Part shown: positions 1 to 5,385 of the stretch, in pieces | How the letters are laid out: every line of letters starts with the position of its first letter | Numbering within the stretch: the stretch's first letter is position 1 | NCBI GenBank assembly: GCA_003497505.1 | Contig: DNNV01000047.1 | Coordinates: forward strand, 4,558-11,246 | From: Clostridiales bacterium | Lineage (GTDB): Bacteria; Bacillota; Clostridia; Tissierellales; Sedimentibacteraceae | Direction: 5' to 3' | Length of the DNA: 6,689 nt | Notes under the pieces: model-generated | The model's database searches: none | What the model was told of the DNA's origin: nothing | What the model saw: only the letters and a program-made list of their open reading frames with translations | Translations under genes and position numbers: made by a program

Positions 1-264
1 GGCGCTTAACGCACGGTTTTCAAATTTATCCGCAACTTCGCTTGGCTTTAGGAAATACCATGCAGCAAATGCGGTAGTAGTAATAAAAACTGAAGCTAAA
101 ACGGCAGCGGCAGTCGTGCCGAAAAAACGTCTGATAATAGATTTTTTCATAGTCTTCTCCTTGAACTCATATTTTATTTTTTGTACTAACTCTGGGTCGG
201 GTGTTTCTGAGCTGCTCAAGGATTTTTGGAGAAGAACGTCCATGTTGCAATTCTTATTTTTCAT
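1..264 (-). CDS. Probable membrane anti-sigma factor, N-terminal 88 residues only (runs off the left edge)
   Basis: This reading frame stays open for 88 codons from an ATG at 264 to the window edge, so the C-terminus is missing. Residues 1-38 are polar and presumably cytoplasmic (MDVLLQ at 8-13, then TPDPELVQKIKYEFKEK). A basic stretch (KKSIIRR) precedes one hydrophobic segment at about 49-72, and the chain continues as WYFLKPSEVADKFEN. This layout, directly behind an ECF sigma gene, matches the single-pass membrane partners found beside ECF sigma factors in clostridia, some of which carry DUF4179-type outer domains. By inference, the N-terminal tail holds the sigma factor at the membrane until an outside signal releases it. 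The gene overlaps the sigma gene by 11 bp in another frame, which suggests translational coupling. The ATG at 264 has no good Shine-Dalgarno sequence of its own. An internal in-frame ATG at 150 has a very good one, so the true start is uncertain. The sensing domain lies outside the window, so the signal cannot be guessed. Confidence 0.75.
   Translation of the reverse strand, partial: MKNKNCNMDVLLQKSLSSSETPDPELVQKIKYEFKEKTMKKSIIRRFFGTTAAAVLASVFITTTAFAAWYFLKPSEVADKFENRALSA
148..162 (-). promoter_or_regulatory. Strong Shine-Dalgarno and alternative in-frame start inside the anti-sigma gene
   Basis: On the minus strand AAGGAG (162-157) is followed by 6 nt and an ATG (150-148) in the same frame as the start at 264. 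Translation from here would give MKKSIIRRFF plus the hydrophobic segment ending TTTAFA-A, which resembles a classical signal peptide, and would lack the 38-residue cytoplasmic tail. Either this is the real start, or a second shorter product is made, or the match is an accident of the codons for KEKT. Confidence 0.45.
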
Positions 265-802
265 ATTCAATCATAACCAATCCTTTCTCAATAAGATTTC
301 GCGCTTTAAACAACCTACTTTTGACTGTGCCGACAGGCACCTTTAATGTAGATGCTATATCCGATACGCTCATTTCTATGGTGTAGTACAGGATAATCGG
401 TATTCTGAATTTATCGGGCAAGGCTTCAACCAATTGACGGACAATGTGTCTTTCTTCCTGTGCCACAAAACTATCTTCCATATTAATGTCACTTACAACC
501 ATTTCATCCAATGGTTCAACGGGTGCGAGCCGATTGCGGCGAGCGTATTTGCGTTTCCAGCTTTTCCAAAGATATAATGCAGTGGAAAAGATAAAACTTT
601 GCGGGTTGTCTGAAGCATTTACTCTGTGTAGCTGCTCAAACGTCTTTAAAAATGTTTCCTGAAATAGATCGTCTGCGTCCTCTTTGGAATATGTAAGACT
701 CCGGCAAAACTTATAAACCGGATCTTTGTATTTATCCACTAAATCCGCAAACATATAATCTGGGATTGTCTGATTAATTTTTATCATGTGCAATATTTCC
801 AA
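254..802 (-). CDS. ECF-type (sigma-70 family, group 4) RNA polymerase sigma factor
   Basis: This 182-residue protein directs RNA polymerase to a specific promoter set. Region sigma-2 spans about 17-85 and contains YKDPVYKFCRSLTYSKEDADDLFQ-type sequence, with the DADDLFQETF signature at 42-51. Region sigma-4 spans about 122-175, with LPDKFRIPIILYY at 128-140 and the helix-turn-helix SVSDIASTLKVPVGTVKSRL at 145-164. There is no sigma-1 or sigma-3 region, and the length is normal for ECF factors. The start is taken as TTG at 802 because AGGAGG lies 6 nt upstream (about 814-809). The next ATG at 787 is about 21 nt from that site, which is too far. The anti-sigma gene follows with an 11-bp overlap, the usual arrangement for a membrane-tethered regulatory pair. 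A MerR-type promoter at 941-971 points toward this gene, leaving a leader of about 130 nt. I could not identify an ECF-type autoregulated promoter with confidence. The target regulon is unknown. Confidence 0.93.
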   Translation of the reverse strand: MEILHMIKINQTIPDYMFADLVDKYKDPVYKFCRSLTYSKEDADDLFQETFLKTFEQLHRVNASDNPQSFIFSTALYLWKSWKRKYARRNRLAPVEPLDEMVVSDINMEDSFVAQEERHIVRQLVEALPDKFRIPIILYYTIEMSVSDIASTLKVPVGTVKSRLFKARNLIEKGLVMIEYEK

Positions 803-829
803 CTTTGACCTCCTTTCAAAATCCCGTAC

Positions 830-887
830 ACTTGTAAATAGTTACGAGTTTTTAAACGGTTCATTTTTTGTAAAATATTTTTACAAA
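830..887. repeat. Two short palindromes in the leader of the sigma operon
   Basis: Positions 867-887 form a perfect inverted repeat with 9-bp arms (TTTGTAAAA / TTTTACAAA) around 3 nt. Positions 830-849 form a second one with 8-bp arms (ACTTGTAA / TTACGAGT, one mismatch) around 4 nt. Both contain the half-sites TTGTAA and TTAC(A/G)A, with centres about 37 bp apart. They lie between the minus-strand promoter at 941-971 and the sigma start codon. They could be DNA operators or RNA hairpins in the leader. No factor can be assigned. Confidence 0.4.
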
Positions 888-940
888 CTGCGCGCCCAAA
901 ACAGGTATGATTATCATGAATAATCAAATGTTTTTGTACT

Positions 941-971
941 ATTATAACCCTTACACTTAACTCTAAGTCAA
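941..971 (-). promoter_or_regulatory. MerR-family-type promoter reading toward the ECF sigma operon
   Basis: On the minus strand a -35 box TTGACT (971-966) and a consensus -10 box TATAAT (946-941) are separated by 19 bp, longer than the normal 17. The dyad CTTAGAGTTAAGTGTAAG (967-950) sits between them. An over-long spacer filled by a dyad is the hallmark of promoters activated by MerR-family regulators, which twist the DNA so both boxes can be used. The sequence matches the plus-strand promoter at 1023-1053 at 29 of 31 positions. The first gene downstream is the ECF sigma factor. Confidence 0.7.
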
Positions 972-1022
972 GCATACTATAAAATTAGCATAAAATTAAT
1001 ATGAATTTTTTAAAACATACTA

Positions 1023-1053
1023 TTGACTTACAGTTAAGTGTAAGGGTTATACT
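1023..1053 (+). promoter_or_regulatory. MerR-family-type promoter of the flavin reductase gene
   Basis: The -35 box TTGACT (1023-1028) and -10 box TATACT (1048-1053) are 19 bp apart and enclose the dyad CTTACAGTTAAGTGTAAG (1027-1044), whose outer arms CTTACA/TGTAAG are perfect. This geometry is the classic MerR-family activator target. The expected transcript start near 1060 is about 22 nt ahead of the reductase ATG, with a ribosome-binding site between. The regulator gene is not in the window. Confidence 0.78.
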
Positions 1054-1081
1054 AAAGTATATAAAAAAAGGAGTGAATTTT

Positions 1082-1708
1082 ATGAAGGTTATAGCTATTA
1101 ACGGAAGTCCACGCAAGGGTGGAAATACAAGCCATGCACTTGAGGTTATGGCGGATGAACTAAGACAGCAGGATATAGAGGTTGAAATTATTCAAATAGG
1201 TCAGTTGAATATTCACGGATGCATTAGCTGCGGATATTGCTTTACTTCTGAGGAAAGCCACTGTGTTTTTAAAGATGATATCGTCAATGAGGTTGCAAAA
1301 AAAATGCGTGAAGCAGACGGCTTCATTCTTGCATCACCTACATATTATGCGGGAATAGCAGGAACAATGAAAGCTTTTCTGGATAGAGTATTCTACACCA
1401 GCTCAGATTATTTCAAATATAAGGTTGCGACGTCCATTGCAGTTGTAAGACGTGCAGGCGGTGTAGATGTGGTGCATCAGCTCAATAACTACCTTAACTT
1501 AGCTGAGACTGTAATGCCGCCGTCTCAATACTGGACGATAGCATATGGCTTGGAAAAAGGAGAGGTTAACCAGGATGGAGAAGGCATTCAGACCCTTCGT
1601 AAAAATGCCCGTTCAATGGCTTGGCTCCTTAAAACAATTGATGTCGGAAAAGAAAAGGTACCTTTTCCTGTGGAAGAAGACCGCATTATGACAAATTTCA
1701 TACGGTAA
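1082..1708 (+). CDS. Flavodoxin-fold NAD(P)H-dependent FMN reductase, iron-sulfur-flavoprotein-like
   Basis: This 208-residue cytoplasmic flavoprotein has the NADPH-dependent FMN reductase fold. The FMN phosphate loop is GSPRKGGNTS at 8-17. A second flavin-binding stretch, SPTYYAGIAGTMKAFLDR, is at 85-102. Cysteines at 47, 50, 53 and 61 (CX2CX2CX7C) resemble the compact cysteine cluster of iron-sulfur flavoproteins, which binds a 4Fe-4S cluster. Cluster binding here is an inference. The physiological electron acceptor cannot be read from sequence. The start at 1082 is chosen because AAGGAG (1068-1073) lies 8 nt upstream. An upstream in-frame ATG at 1001 would run the coding region through the promoter and is rejected. 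The MerR-type promoter suggests induction by a small molecule or redox signal. The protein ends in the family-like MTNFIR, then two adjacent TAA stops. The gene appears to be transcribed alone. Confidence 0.92.
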   Translation: MKVIAINGSPRKGGNTSHALEVMADELRQQDIEVEIIQIGQLNIHGCISCGYCFTSEESHCVFKDDIVNEVAKKMREADGFILASPTYYAGIAGTMKAFLDRVFYTSSDYFKYKVATSIAVVRRAGGVDVVHQLNNYLNLAETVMPPSQYWTIAYGLEKGEVNQDGEGIQTLRKNARSMAWLLKTIDVGKEKVPFPVEEDRIMTNFIR

Positions 1709-1915
1709 TAACTTTTTGATGATGCGGGTCTTCCTCCGCAGAAGTTCAATGGGGAAGAATATTATGAAATTAGCTATTAAATGCTAATTTCATAAATTCT
1801 TATTGTAAGGAAAGAGGACAAACTAAAACAGTCATATCATGTAGAAAATGTTATTGTGGAATTAATGTAGAATGAGGAATGAAAATTGATTTTTATGAGA
1901 GAATATAAAATATAG
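1709..1915. other. Non-coding gap after the reductase gene
   Basis: No credible gene is seen here. After the double stop, the same frame stays open for 22 codons to TAA at 1778-1780 and reads protein-like (GLPPQKFNGEEYYEI). It has no start or ribosome-binding site, so it could be a gene remnant or chance. A terminator-like inverted repeat lies at 1755-1801. The rest, 1802-1915, is AT-rich and shows nothing I can support. Confidence 0.5.
1755..1801 (+). terminator. Long AT-rich hairpin, probable terminator of the reductase gene
   Basis: A perfect 13-bp inverted repeat (TTATGAAATTAGC at 1762-1774, GCTAATTTCATAA at 1783-1795) surrounds an 8-nt loop. After a small internal bulge the stem extends with AAGAA/TTCTT. 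The following bases (ATTGTAAGG) lack a strong T run, so termination may be inefficient. It could instead be an RNA-stability hairpin or a binding site. Confidence 0.5.
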
Positions 1916-1944
1916 TTGAAGATTTATGTATTATGTGGTATAAT
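1916..1944 (+). promoter_or_regulatory. Sigma-A promoter of the structured RNA gene
   Basis: The -35 box TTGAAG (1916-1921) and the perfect -10 box TATAAT (1939-1944) are 17 bp apart, with a TG one base ahead of the -10 (extended -10). Transcription is expected to start near 1951, at the foot of the RNA described next. No protein start follows within 300 nt. Confidence 0.8.
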
Positions 1945-1950
1945 TTCATA

Positions 1951-2130
1951 ACAGGAAAGCCTGCGGTGTACGGAAATTCTTTAATTCAACCGACATATTG
2001 TAAAAGGGAATTCGCGTCCGGGAGACTATGACAGGCCCGCTTTGACGGGAAGCCAGAACAGCTCGGTAGAAATCCCACCTGCTTAGATGCGGGTATGAAT
2101 TAATGGTTTGCGGCTCTCGCGGGTTTTTTT
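1951..2130 (+). ncRNA. ssrS: Probable 6S RNA (SsrS), regulator of sigma-A RNA polymerase
   Basis: 6S RNA mimics an open promoter and binds the housekeeping RNA polymerase, lowering transcription from many promoters in stationary phase. A promoter leads to a region of about 180 nt, the usual length, which folds in the 6S layout. The closing stem pairs AAAGCCTGCG (1956-1965) with CGCGGGTTTT (2118-2127) and, further in, TTAATTC (1981-1987) with GAATTAA (2097-2103). A large open middle region follows. Its 3' strand holds a small hairpin, ACCTGC/GCGGGT, as in other Firmicute 6S RNAs. GGGA/TCCC and CCGGG/CTCGG close the end stem, capped by CCCG/CGGG around a 6-nt loop. The segment CGGTAGAAATCCCACCTG also looks like the conserved 3' bubble strand as I remember it. 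The T run at 2124-2130 marks the 3' end. Its higher GC content contrasts with the AT-rich flanks. I assign it from structure and memory, without a covariance search. No SRP-RNA, tmRNA, RNase P or T-box hallmark is present. Confidence 0.78.
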
Positions 2131-2173
2131 ATTTTTGTGAGGAAAATAAATCATAATTTTTAGGAAAAACGGG

Positions 2174-2191
2174 AAAAAGCAATTGCTTTTT
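2174..2191. promoter_or_regulatory. Perfect 18-bp palindrome, candidate operator of the LacI-family gene
   Basis: AAAAAGCAATTGCTTTTT is fully self-complementary and overlaps the -35 box of the lacI-type promoter. An even-length palindrome over a promoter fits binding by a LacI-family dimer and self-repression. It lacks the central CG common in such operators, so the assignment is tentative. As RNA it would be a weak A-T rich hairpin. Confidence 0.45.
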
Positions 2192-2210
2192 GATAAATTA
2201 CATATATAAT
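2183..2210 (+). promoter_or_regulatory. Probable promoter of the LacI-family regulator gene
   Basis: The -35-like TTGCTT (2183-2188) is 16 bp from a consensus TATAAT (2205-2210), giving a short leader before AGGAGG and the ATG at 2255. Other T/A-rich combinations nearby are possible. Confidence 0.55.
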
Positions 2211-2254
2211 ATAAATTAAGGAAGAATCAAATGATTAATTAACAGGAGGTAAGT

Positions 2255-3259
2255 ATGATAACCATAAAAGACGTCGCGAGACTGGCAGAGGTTTCAATAT
2301 CCACGGTTTCAAGAGTTATAAATGATTCAAAGCCTGTAAGTCCCGAAGTGAGAAGAAGAGTTTTAAAGGTTATTGAAGAAACAGGATACAAGCCCAATGA
2401 CGTAGCAAGAAGCCTTGTTACCAGAAGGTCCTATTTAATAGGTGTTATAGTAAACAACCTTGCCCAGAGCTATGTTGCAGATATAGTGAGAGGTATAGAG
2501 GAAATAGGAAAGATGTACGGGTATGATATTCTTCTATGCAGCAGCTATTCAAGCAAGGAAACACAGGAAAAATATTTGCAGCTTCTTGATAGAAAGCAGG
2601 CAGAAGGCTTATTCCTTGTGGGAAATAAGTTTGATGATGAAATAATCGAACTTGCAAGAGGTCTTAATAAGCCATGTATCTATTTTACAAGAGACGTGCA
2701 TGCGAACATGAACCACATATCAATTGACTGTAATGCGGCAATTTACGAAATGACCAAGTACCTTGTACAGGAAGGGCACAGGAAAATAGTATATGTTTCC
2801 GATTTTGAGAACAGGTCATCTGTGGAAAATGATAAAATTGGAGGATATCACAAAGCTGTTGAGGATAATGAGCTGGGGTATTCCAAAGTTTATGTTGTGG
2901 GTGGAAACAAGCACGGCAAGGCATATGAATTAGGAAAATCAATGGTTAAGGATGCCGGTGAATTTACAGCAGTTGTATGCAGCAACGATGAAATAGCCAT
3001 AGGAGTGTTGGATAGCTTCATAGATAACGGCATCAGGGTTCCTGAGGATGTATCCGTTGTAGGCTTCGGAAATATCAGGGAAGGCAAGTTCGTAAGGCCT
3101 GAGCTCACTACAATAGGAGAGCCTTATTATGATGTGGGTGCTGTCGGTATGAGAATGCTCATAAAAATGATAAAGGGCGACAAAATCCAGCAAGGATTGA
3201 TGGAATTACCGTTTACTTTAGAAAAGAGAAAAAGCGTTAAATCGTTGAACAATATGTAA
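2255..3259 (+). CDS. LacI/GalR-family transcriptional regulator
   Basis: This 334-residue cytoplasmic DNA-binding protein has the full length of the family. The N-terminal helix-turn-helix is TIKDVARLAEVSISTVSRVI at 3-22. The hinge helix KPNDVARSLVTRRS is at 46-59, with the minor-groove leucine expected at 54. A periplasmic-binding-protein-like effector domain runs from about 60 (SYLIGVIVNNLAQSYVADIVRGIE) to about 325. It includes the family motifs EGHRKIVYVSD at 173-183, AVVCSNDEIAIG at 239-250, and VPEDVSVVGFGNI followed by RPELTTI at 262-287. The effector, probably a sugar or nucleoside-like molecule, cannot be read from sequence, and no sugar-use operon adjoins it. It does not look like CcpA in its first 60 residues. 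The start is supported by AGGAGG (2244-2249), 5 nt ahead. A perfect palindrome over the promoter suggests autoregulation. The following gene unit, 120 nt downstream on the same strand, could be a target or partly cotranscribed. Confidence 0.95.
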   Translation: MITIKDVARLAEVSISTVSRVINDSKPVSPEVRRRVLKVIEETGYKPNDVARSLVTRRSYLIGVIVNNLAQSYVADIVRGIEEIGKMYGYDILLCSSYSSKETQEKYLQLLDRKQAEGLFLVGNKFDDEIIELARGLNKPCIYFTRDVHANMNHISIDCNAAIYEMTKYLVQEGHRKIVYVSDFENRSSVENDKIGGYHKAVEDNELGYSKVYVVGGNKHGKAYELGKSMVKDAGEFTAVVCSNDEIAIGVLDSFIDNGIRVPEDVSVVGFGNIREGKFVRPELTTIGEPYYDVGAVGMRMLIKMIKGDKIQQGLMELPFTLEKRKSVKSLNNM

Positions 3260-3337
3260 TTTAATATATTTTTGTTGAAATTAAGCGAAAATTACTTTTA
3301 TTTTTATGACAAATAGTGATAAGAAAGTTTTTTCGGT

Positions 3338-3372
3338 CCCCCTATAATATTAATTGCAATACATATAGGGGG
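3338..3372 (+). promoter_or_regulatory. 9-bp inverted repeat that includes a -10 box and the ribosome-binding site of the secreted-protein gene
   Basis: CCCCCTATA (3338-3346) and TATAGGGGG (3364-3372) are perfect inverted copies 17 nt apart. The right arm contains GGGGG, the only Shine-Dalgarno-like run ahead of the ATG at 3380 (7-nt spacing). The left arm would pair with it. TATAAT at 3343-3348 could be a -10 box, but no good -35 stands 16-18 bp upstream. If transcription starts upstream of 3338, the repeat is an RNA hairpin hiding the ribosome-binding site. If it starts near 3355, the repeat acts only as DNA, perhaps an operator. Confidence 0.5.
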
Positions 3373-3379
3373 ATTACAT

Positions 3380-3853
3380 ATGAAAAAAAGATTTATATGC
3401 ATAATGGTGTTTTTGCTGCTTTTCAGCTATAATTCAATTGGAGCGTACGAGTATCATGAGGAAATAGACGACATTGAATATTTGCTGAACGAAAGAATAG
3501 TCATAATGAATGAATTCCTTTACGGTGTGAAGGATATGGAGTCTCTGAGTGATAAGCTGAGTAAAATTGAAACAGAAAAACTTCTTGAAAACGATATTGA
3601 TATTTTAAGCAAGATTATTGATAATCCCACCGATTATGAGCTTGCAATGAGTGTCAAAATAGACGGGATACACAGCCTTGAGAGAAAAGATGGAGCTGTA
3701 TTCATCAACGCGGATTTAAACTGGCAGATGAGCGGCTATGATGGTGAATTTAATCTGGTGAGAAACTACAATATCAAATGTGTTGAAATAAATGACAGGA
3801 TGTATCTGGCAAAGCTGGTTATACTGAATGACAGACAGAATATTGGAGATTGA
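3380..3853 (+). CDS. Small secreted protein of unknown function
   Basis: I do not recognise this 157-residue protein. Residues 1-22 form a Sec signal peptide: MKKR, a hydrophobic core (FICIMVFLLLFSY), then SIGA with likely cleavage before YEYHEE. There is no lipobox, so the mature protein of about 135 residues should be released or lie in the cell wall zone. The mature part is acidic. Its first half (about 28-85) looks helical. The second half (about 88-150) alternates like beta strands (AMSVKIDGIHSLERKDGAVFINADLNW, later NYNIKCVEINDRMYLAKLVI). That helix-then-sheet order recalls small NTF2-like folds, a guess only. One cysteine remains in the mature chain (134). No catalytic or anchor motif is visible. 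The gene ends 11 nt before the aminopeptidase start, so the two are probably cotranscribed. Confidence 0.8.
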   Translation: MKKRFICIMVFLLLFSYNSIGAYEYHEEIDDIEYLLNERIVIMNEFLYGVKDMESLSDKLSKIETEKLLENDIDILSKIIDNPTDYELAMSVKIDGIHSLERKDGAVFINADLNWQMSGYDGEFNLVRNYNIKCVEINDRMYLAKLVILNDRQNIGD

Positions 3854-3864
3854 AGGAGAATTAG

Positions 3865-5280
3865 ATGGAAAACGATAAATTATTTTATAAAAAGCATTTT
3901 ATATGGGAAAAGTTAAGCGACAGCGAGAAAGACGACGCCTTTAAATTAGGAGATGATTACAGGGCATTTATGGATGCTTCCAAGACTGAAAGGTTGTCCG
4001 TAAAAGAAATTATCAGAAGGGCGGAGGCAAGCGGCTTTGTAAACATGGAAGACAAGAAGGAAATAAAGCCTGGCGATAAGCTCTACTACGTAAATAAAGA
4101 AAAAAATGCTGTTCTTACCGTTGTGGGAAAGGAAAGCATAGAAAAAGGAATGAATATAGTGGGAAGCCATGTTGACTCGCCACGAATTGACATAAAGCAG
4201 AATCCTCTGTATGAAAAGCACGGAATTTCTCTTATGAAAACTCATTACTACGGTGGTATAAGAAAATACCAGTGGGTTACAATTCCTCTTGCATTATACG
4301 GAACTGTTGTGAAGGCAAACGGGGAGGTAATTGACATTGCAATAGGTGATGATGACAATGACCCGGTGTTTTACATAACTGACTTGCTTCCTCACCTGGC
4401 AAAGGATCAGAATGATAAAAAGCTTTCCGAAGCAATAGAAGGAGAGGGACTTAACGTTGTTATAGGAAGCCTTCCTTCAACTGATGGTGATGATGTAGGT
4501 AAAAAGGAAGACAAGAGTGTTAAGCTCAATGTTTTAAAAATCTTAAACGAAAAATACGGAATGATTGAAGAGGACTTCCAGACTGCAGAGCTTGAGATTG
4601 TACCTGCGGGAAAATCAAGAGACGTGGGTCTGGACAGAGGAATGATAATGGCATACGGTCATGATGACAGAGTTTGCGCATATACATCCCTGAAGGCTGT
4701 ACTTGAATTAGAAAATCCGGATAAGACCGCAATAGCAGTATTTGCAGACAAGGAAGAAATAGGCAGCGTGGGTAACACAGGAATGCACTCAGCATTTTTT
4801 AACAACATGGTTGCAGAGCTGATCGCAATTCAAAATAACGGAAATTACAATGAGCTTCTACTAAAGCGCGCACTTGCCAACAGCAGCATGCTTTCCTCCG
4901 ACGTTGCCGCAGGTGTAGATCCAACATATCCGCAGGTTACGGAACTTCAAAACGCACCTATAATGGGTAAGGGTGTTGCATTGGTAAAATACACAGGCAG
5001 CAGAGGAAAATCCGGCGCAAGCGACGCAAATGCCGAATATATAGGAAGACTGAGAAAGCTGTTCAACGAAAACGATGTAATATGGCAGCCATCAGAGCTT
5101 GGGAAGGTTGACCAGGGAGGCGGAGGAACCATCGCATACATCATGGCAAACTACAACATGGACGTTGTTGATATCGGGGTTCCCGTCCTGAGCATGCACG
5201 CTCCATTCGAGCTTATTACCAAAACGGATTTATACATGACTTACAAGGCATATAAAGTATTCTACGATAAATTTAATTAA
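3865..5280 (+). CDS. M18-family zinc aminopeptidase (aspartyl aminopeptidase type)
   Basis: This 471-residue cytoplasmic metallopeptidase removes N-terminal residues from peptides. M18 enzymes often favour acidic or hydrophobic residues and form large tetrahedral dodecamers. The metal-site motifs are all present in order: SHVDSPR at 101-107 (His102, Asp104), GHDDRV at 265-270 (bridging Asp267), DKEEIGS at 295-301 (catalytic Glu297, ligand Glu298), SSDVAAGVDPTYP at 344-356 (ligand Asp346) and MHAPFE at 444-449 (ligand His445). The insert around 115-250, between the first His and the bridging Asp, corresponds to the family's oligomerisation domain. The length is normal and no key residue is missing. 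There is no signal peptide. The start has AGGAG (3854-3858) 6 nt upstream, directly after the stop of the secreted-protein gene. A role in amino-acid recycling from peptides fits a peptide-using clostridium. Exact substrate preference cannot be told. Confidence 0.95.
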   Translation: MENDKLFYKKHFIWEKLSDSEKDDAFKLGDDYRAFMDASKTERLSVKEIIRRAEASGFVNMEDKKEIKPGDKLYYVNKEKNAVLTVVGKESIEKGMNIVGSHVDSPRIDIKQNPLYEKHGISLMKTHYYGGIRKYQWVTIPLALYGTVVKANGEVIDIAIGDDDNDPVFYITDLLPHLAKDQNDKKLSEAIEGEGLNVVIGSLPSTDGDDVGKKEDKSVKLNVLKILNEKYGMIEEDFQTAELEIVPAGKSRDVGLDRGMIMAYGHDDRVCAYTSLKAVLELENPDKTAIAVFADKEEIGSVGNTGMHSAFFNNMVAELIAIQNNGNYNELLLKRALANSSMLSSDVAAGVDPTYPQVTELQNAPIMGKGVALVKYTGSRGKSGASDANAEYIGRLRKLFNENDVIWQPSELGKVDQGGGGTIAYIMANYNMDVVDIGVPVLSMHAPFELITKTDLYMTYKAYKVFYDKFN

Positions 5281-5281
5281 T

Positions 5282-5321
5282 AAAAAAACAGCTCTTTGGC
5301 TATGATACAGTCAAAGAGCTG
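5282..5321. terminator. Rho-independent terminator shared by convergent genes, strongest for the minus strand
   Basis: CAGCTCTTTG (5289-5298) and CAAAGAGCTG (5312-5321) pair perfectly. With one G-T pair the stem extends to 13 bp (CAGCTCTTTGGCT / AGTCAAAGAGCTG) around a 7-nt loop. Seven A residues at 5282-5288 give a clean U run after the hairpin on the minus strand, so it should stop the PTS-gene transcript about 65 nt past its stop codon. On the plus strand the hairpin lies 9 nt after the aminopeptidase stop but is followed only by GCTTATTAT, a weaker signal. Confidence 0.88.
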
Positions 5322-5385
5322 CTTATTATAAGATGTATTTCTTCAAGTTAAATTCTATATATCAATCTAAATTATTCCACTCTTA

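Noticed and set aside
784..975. Open frame of 63 codons on the minus strand ahead of the sigma gene
   Set aside because: Its start overlaps the MerR-type promoter boxes, it has no ribosome-binding site or recognisable protein character, and it runs across the sigma gene's ribosome-binding site and start.
940..1054. Inverted copies as ends of a tiny mobile element
   Set aside because: Only about 50 bp lie between the arms, there is no target duplication, and the arms are fully explained as promoters with the same operator.
1001..1081. Upstream in-frame ATG extending the flavin reductase by 27 residues
   Set aside because: The extension would encode the promoter itself (-35, dyad, -10). The ATG at 1082 has a proper ribosome-binding site and starts the family's MKVIAINGSPR.
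1951..2130. Riboswitch or T-box leader of the LacI-family gene
   Set aside because: The RNA ends in a T run over 120 nt before the gene, which has its own promoter. No T-box core sequence or known aptamer core was seen.
2174..2191. CcpA cre site
   Set aside because: The central CG of the cre consensus is absent.
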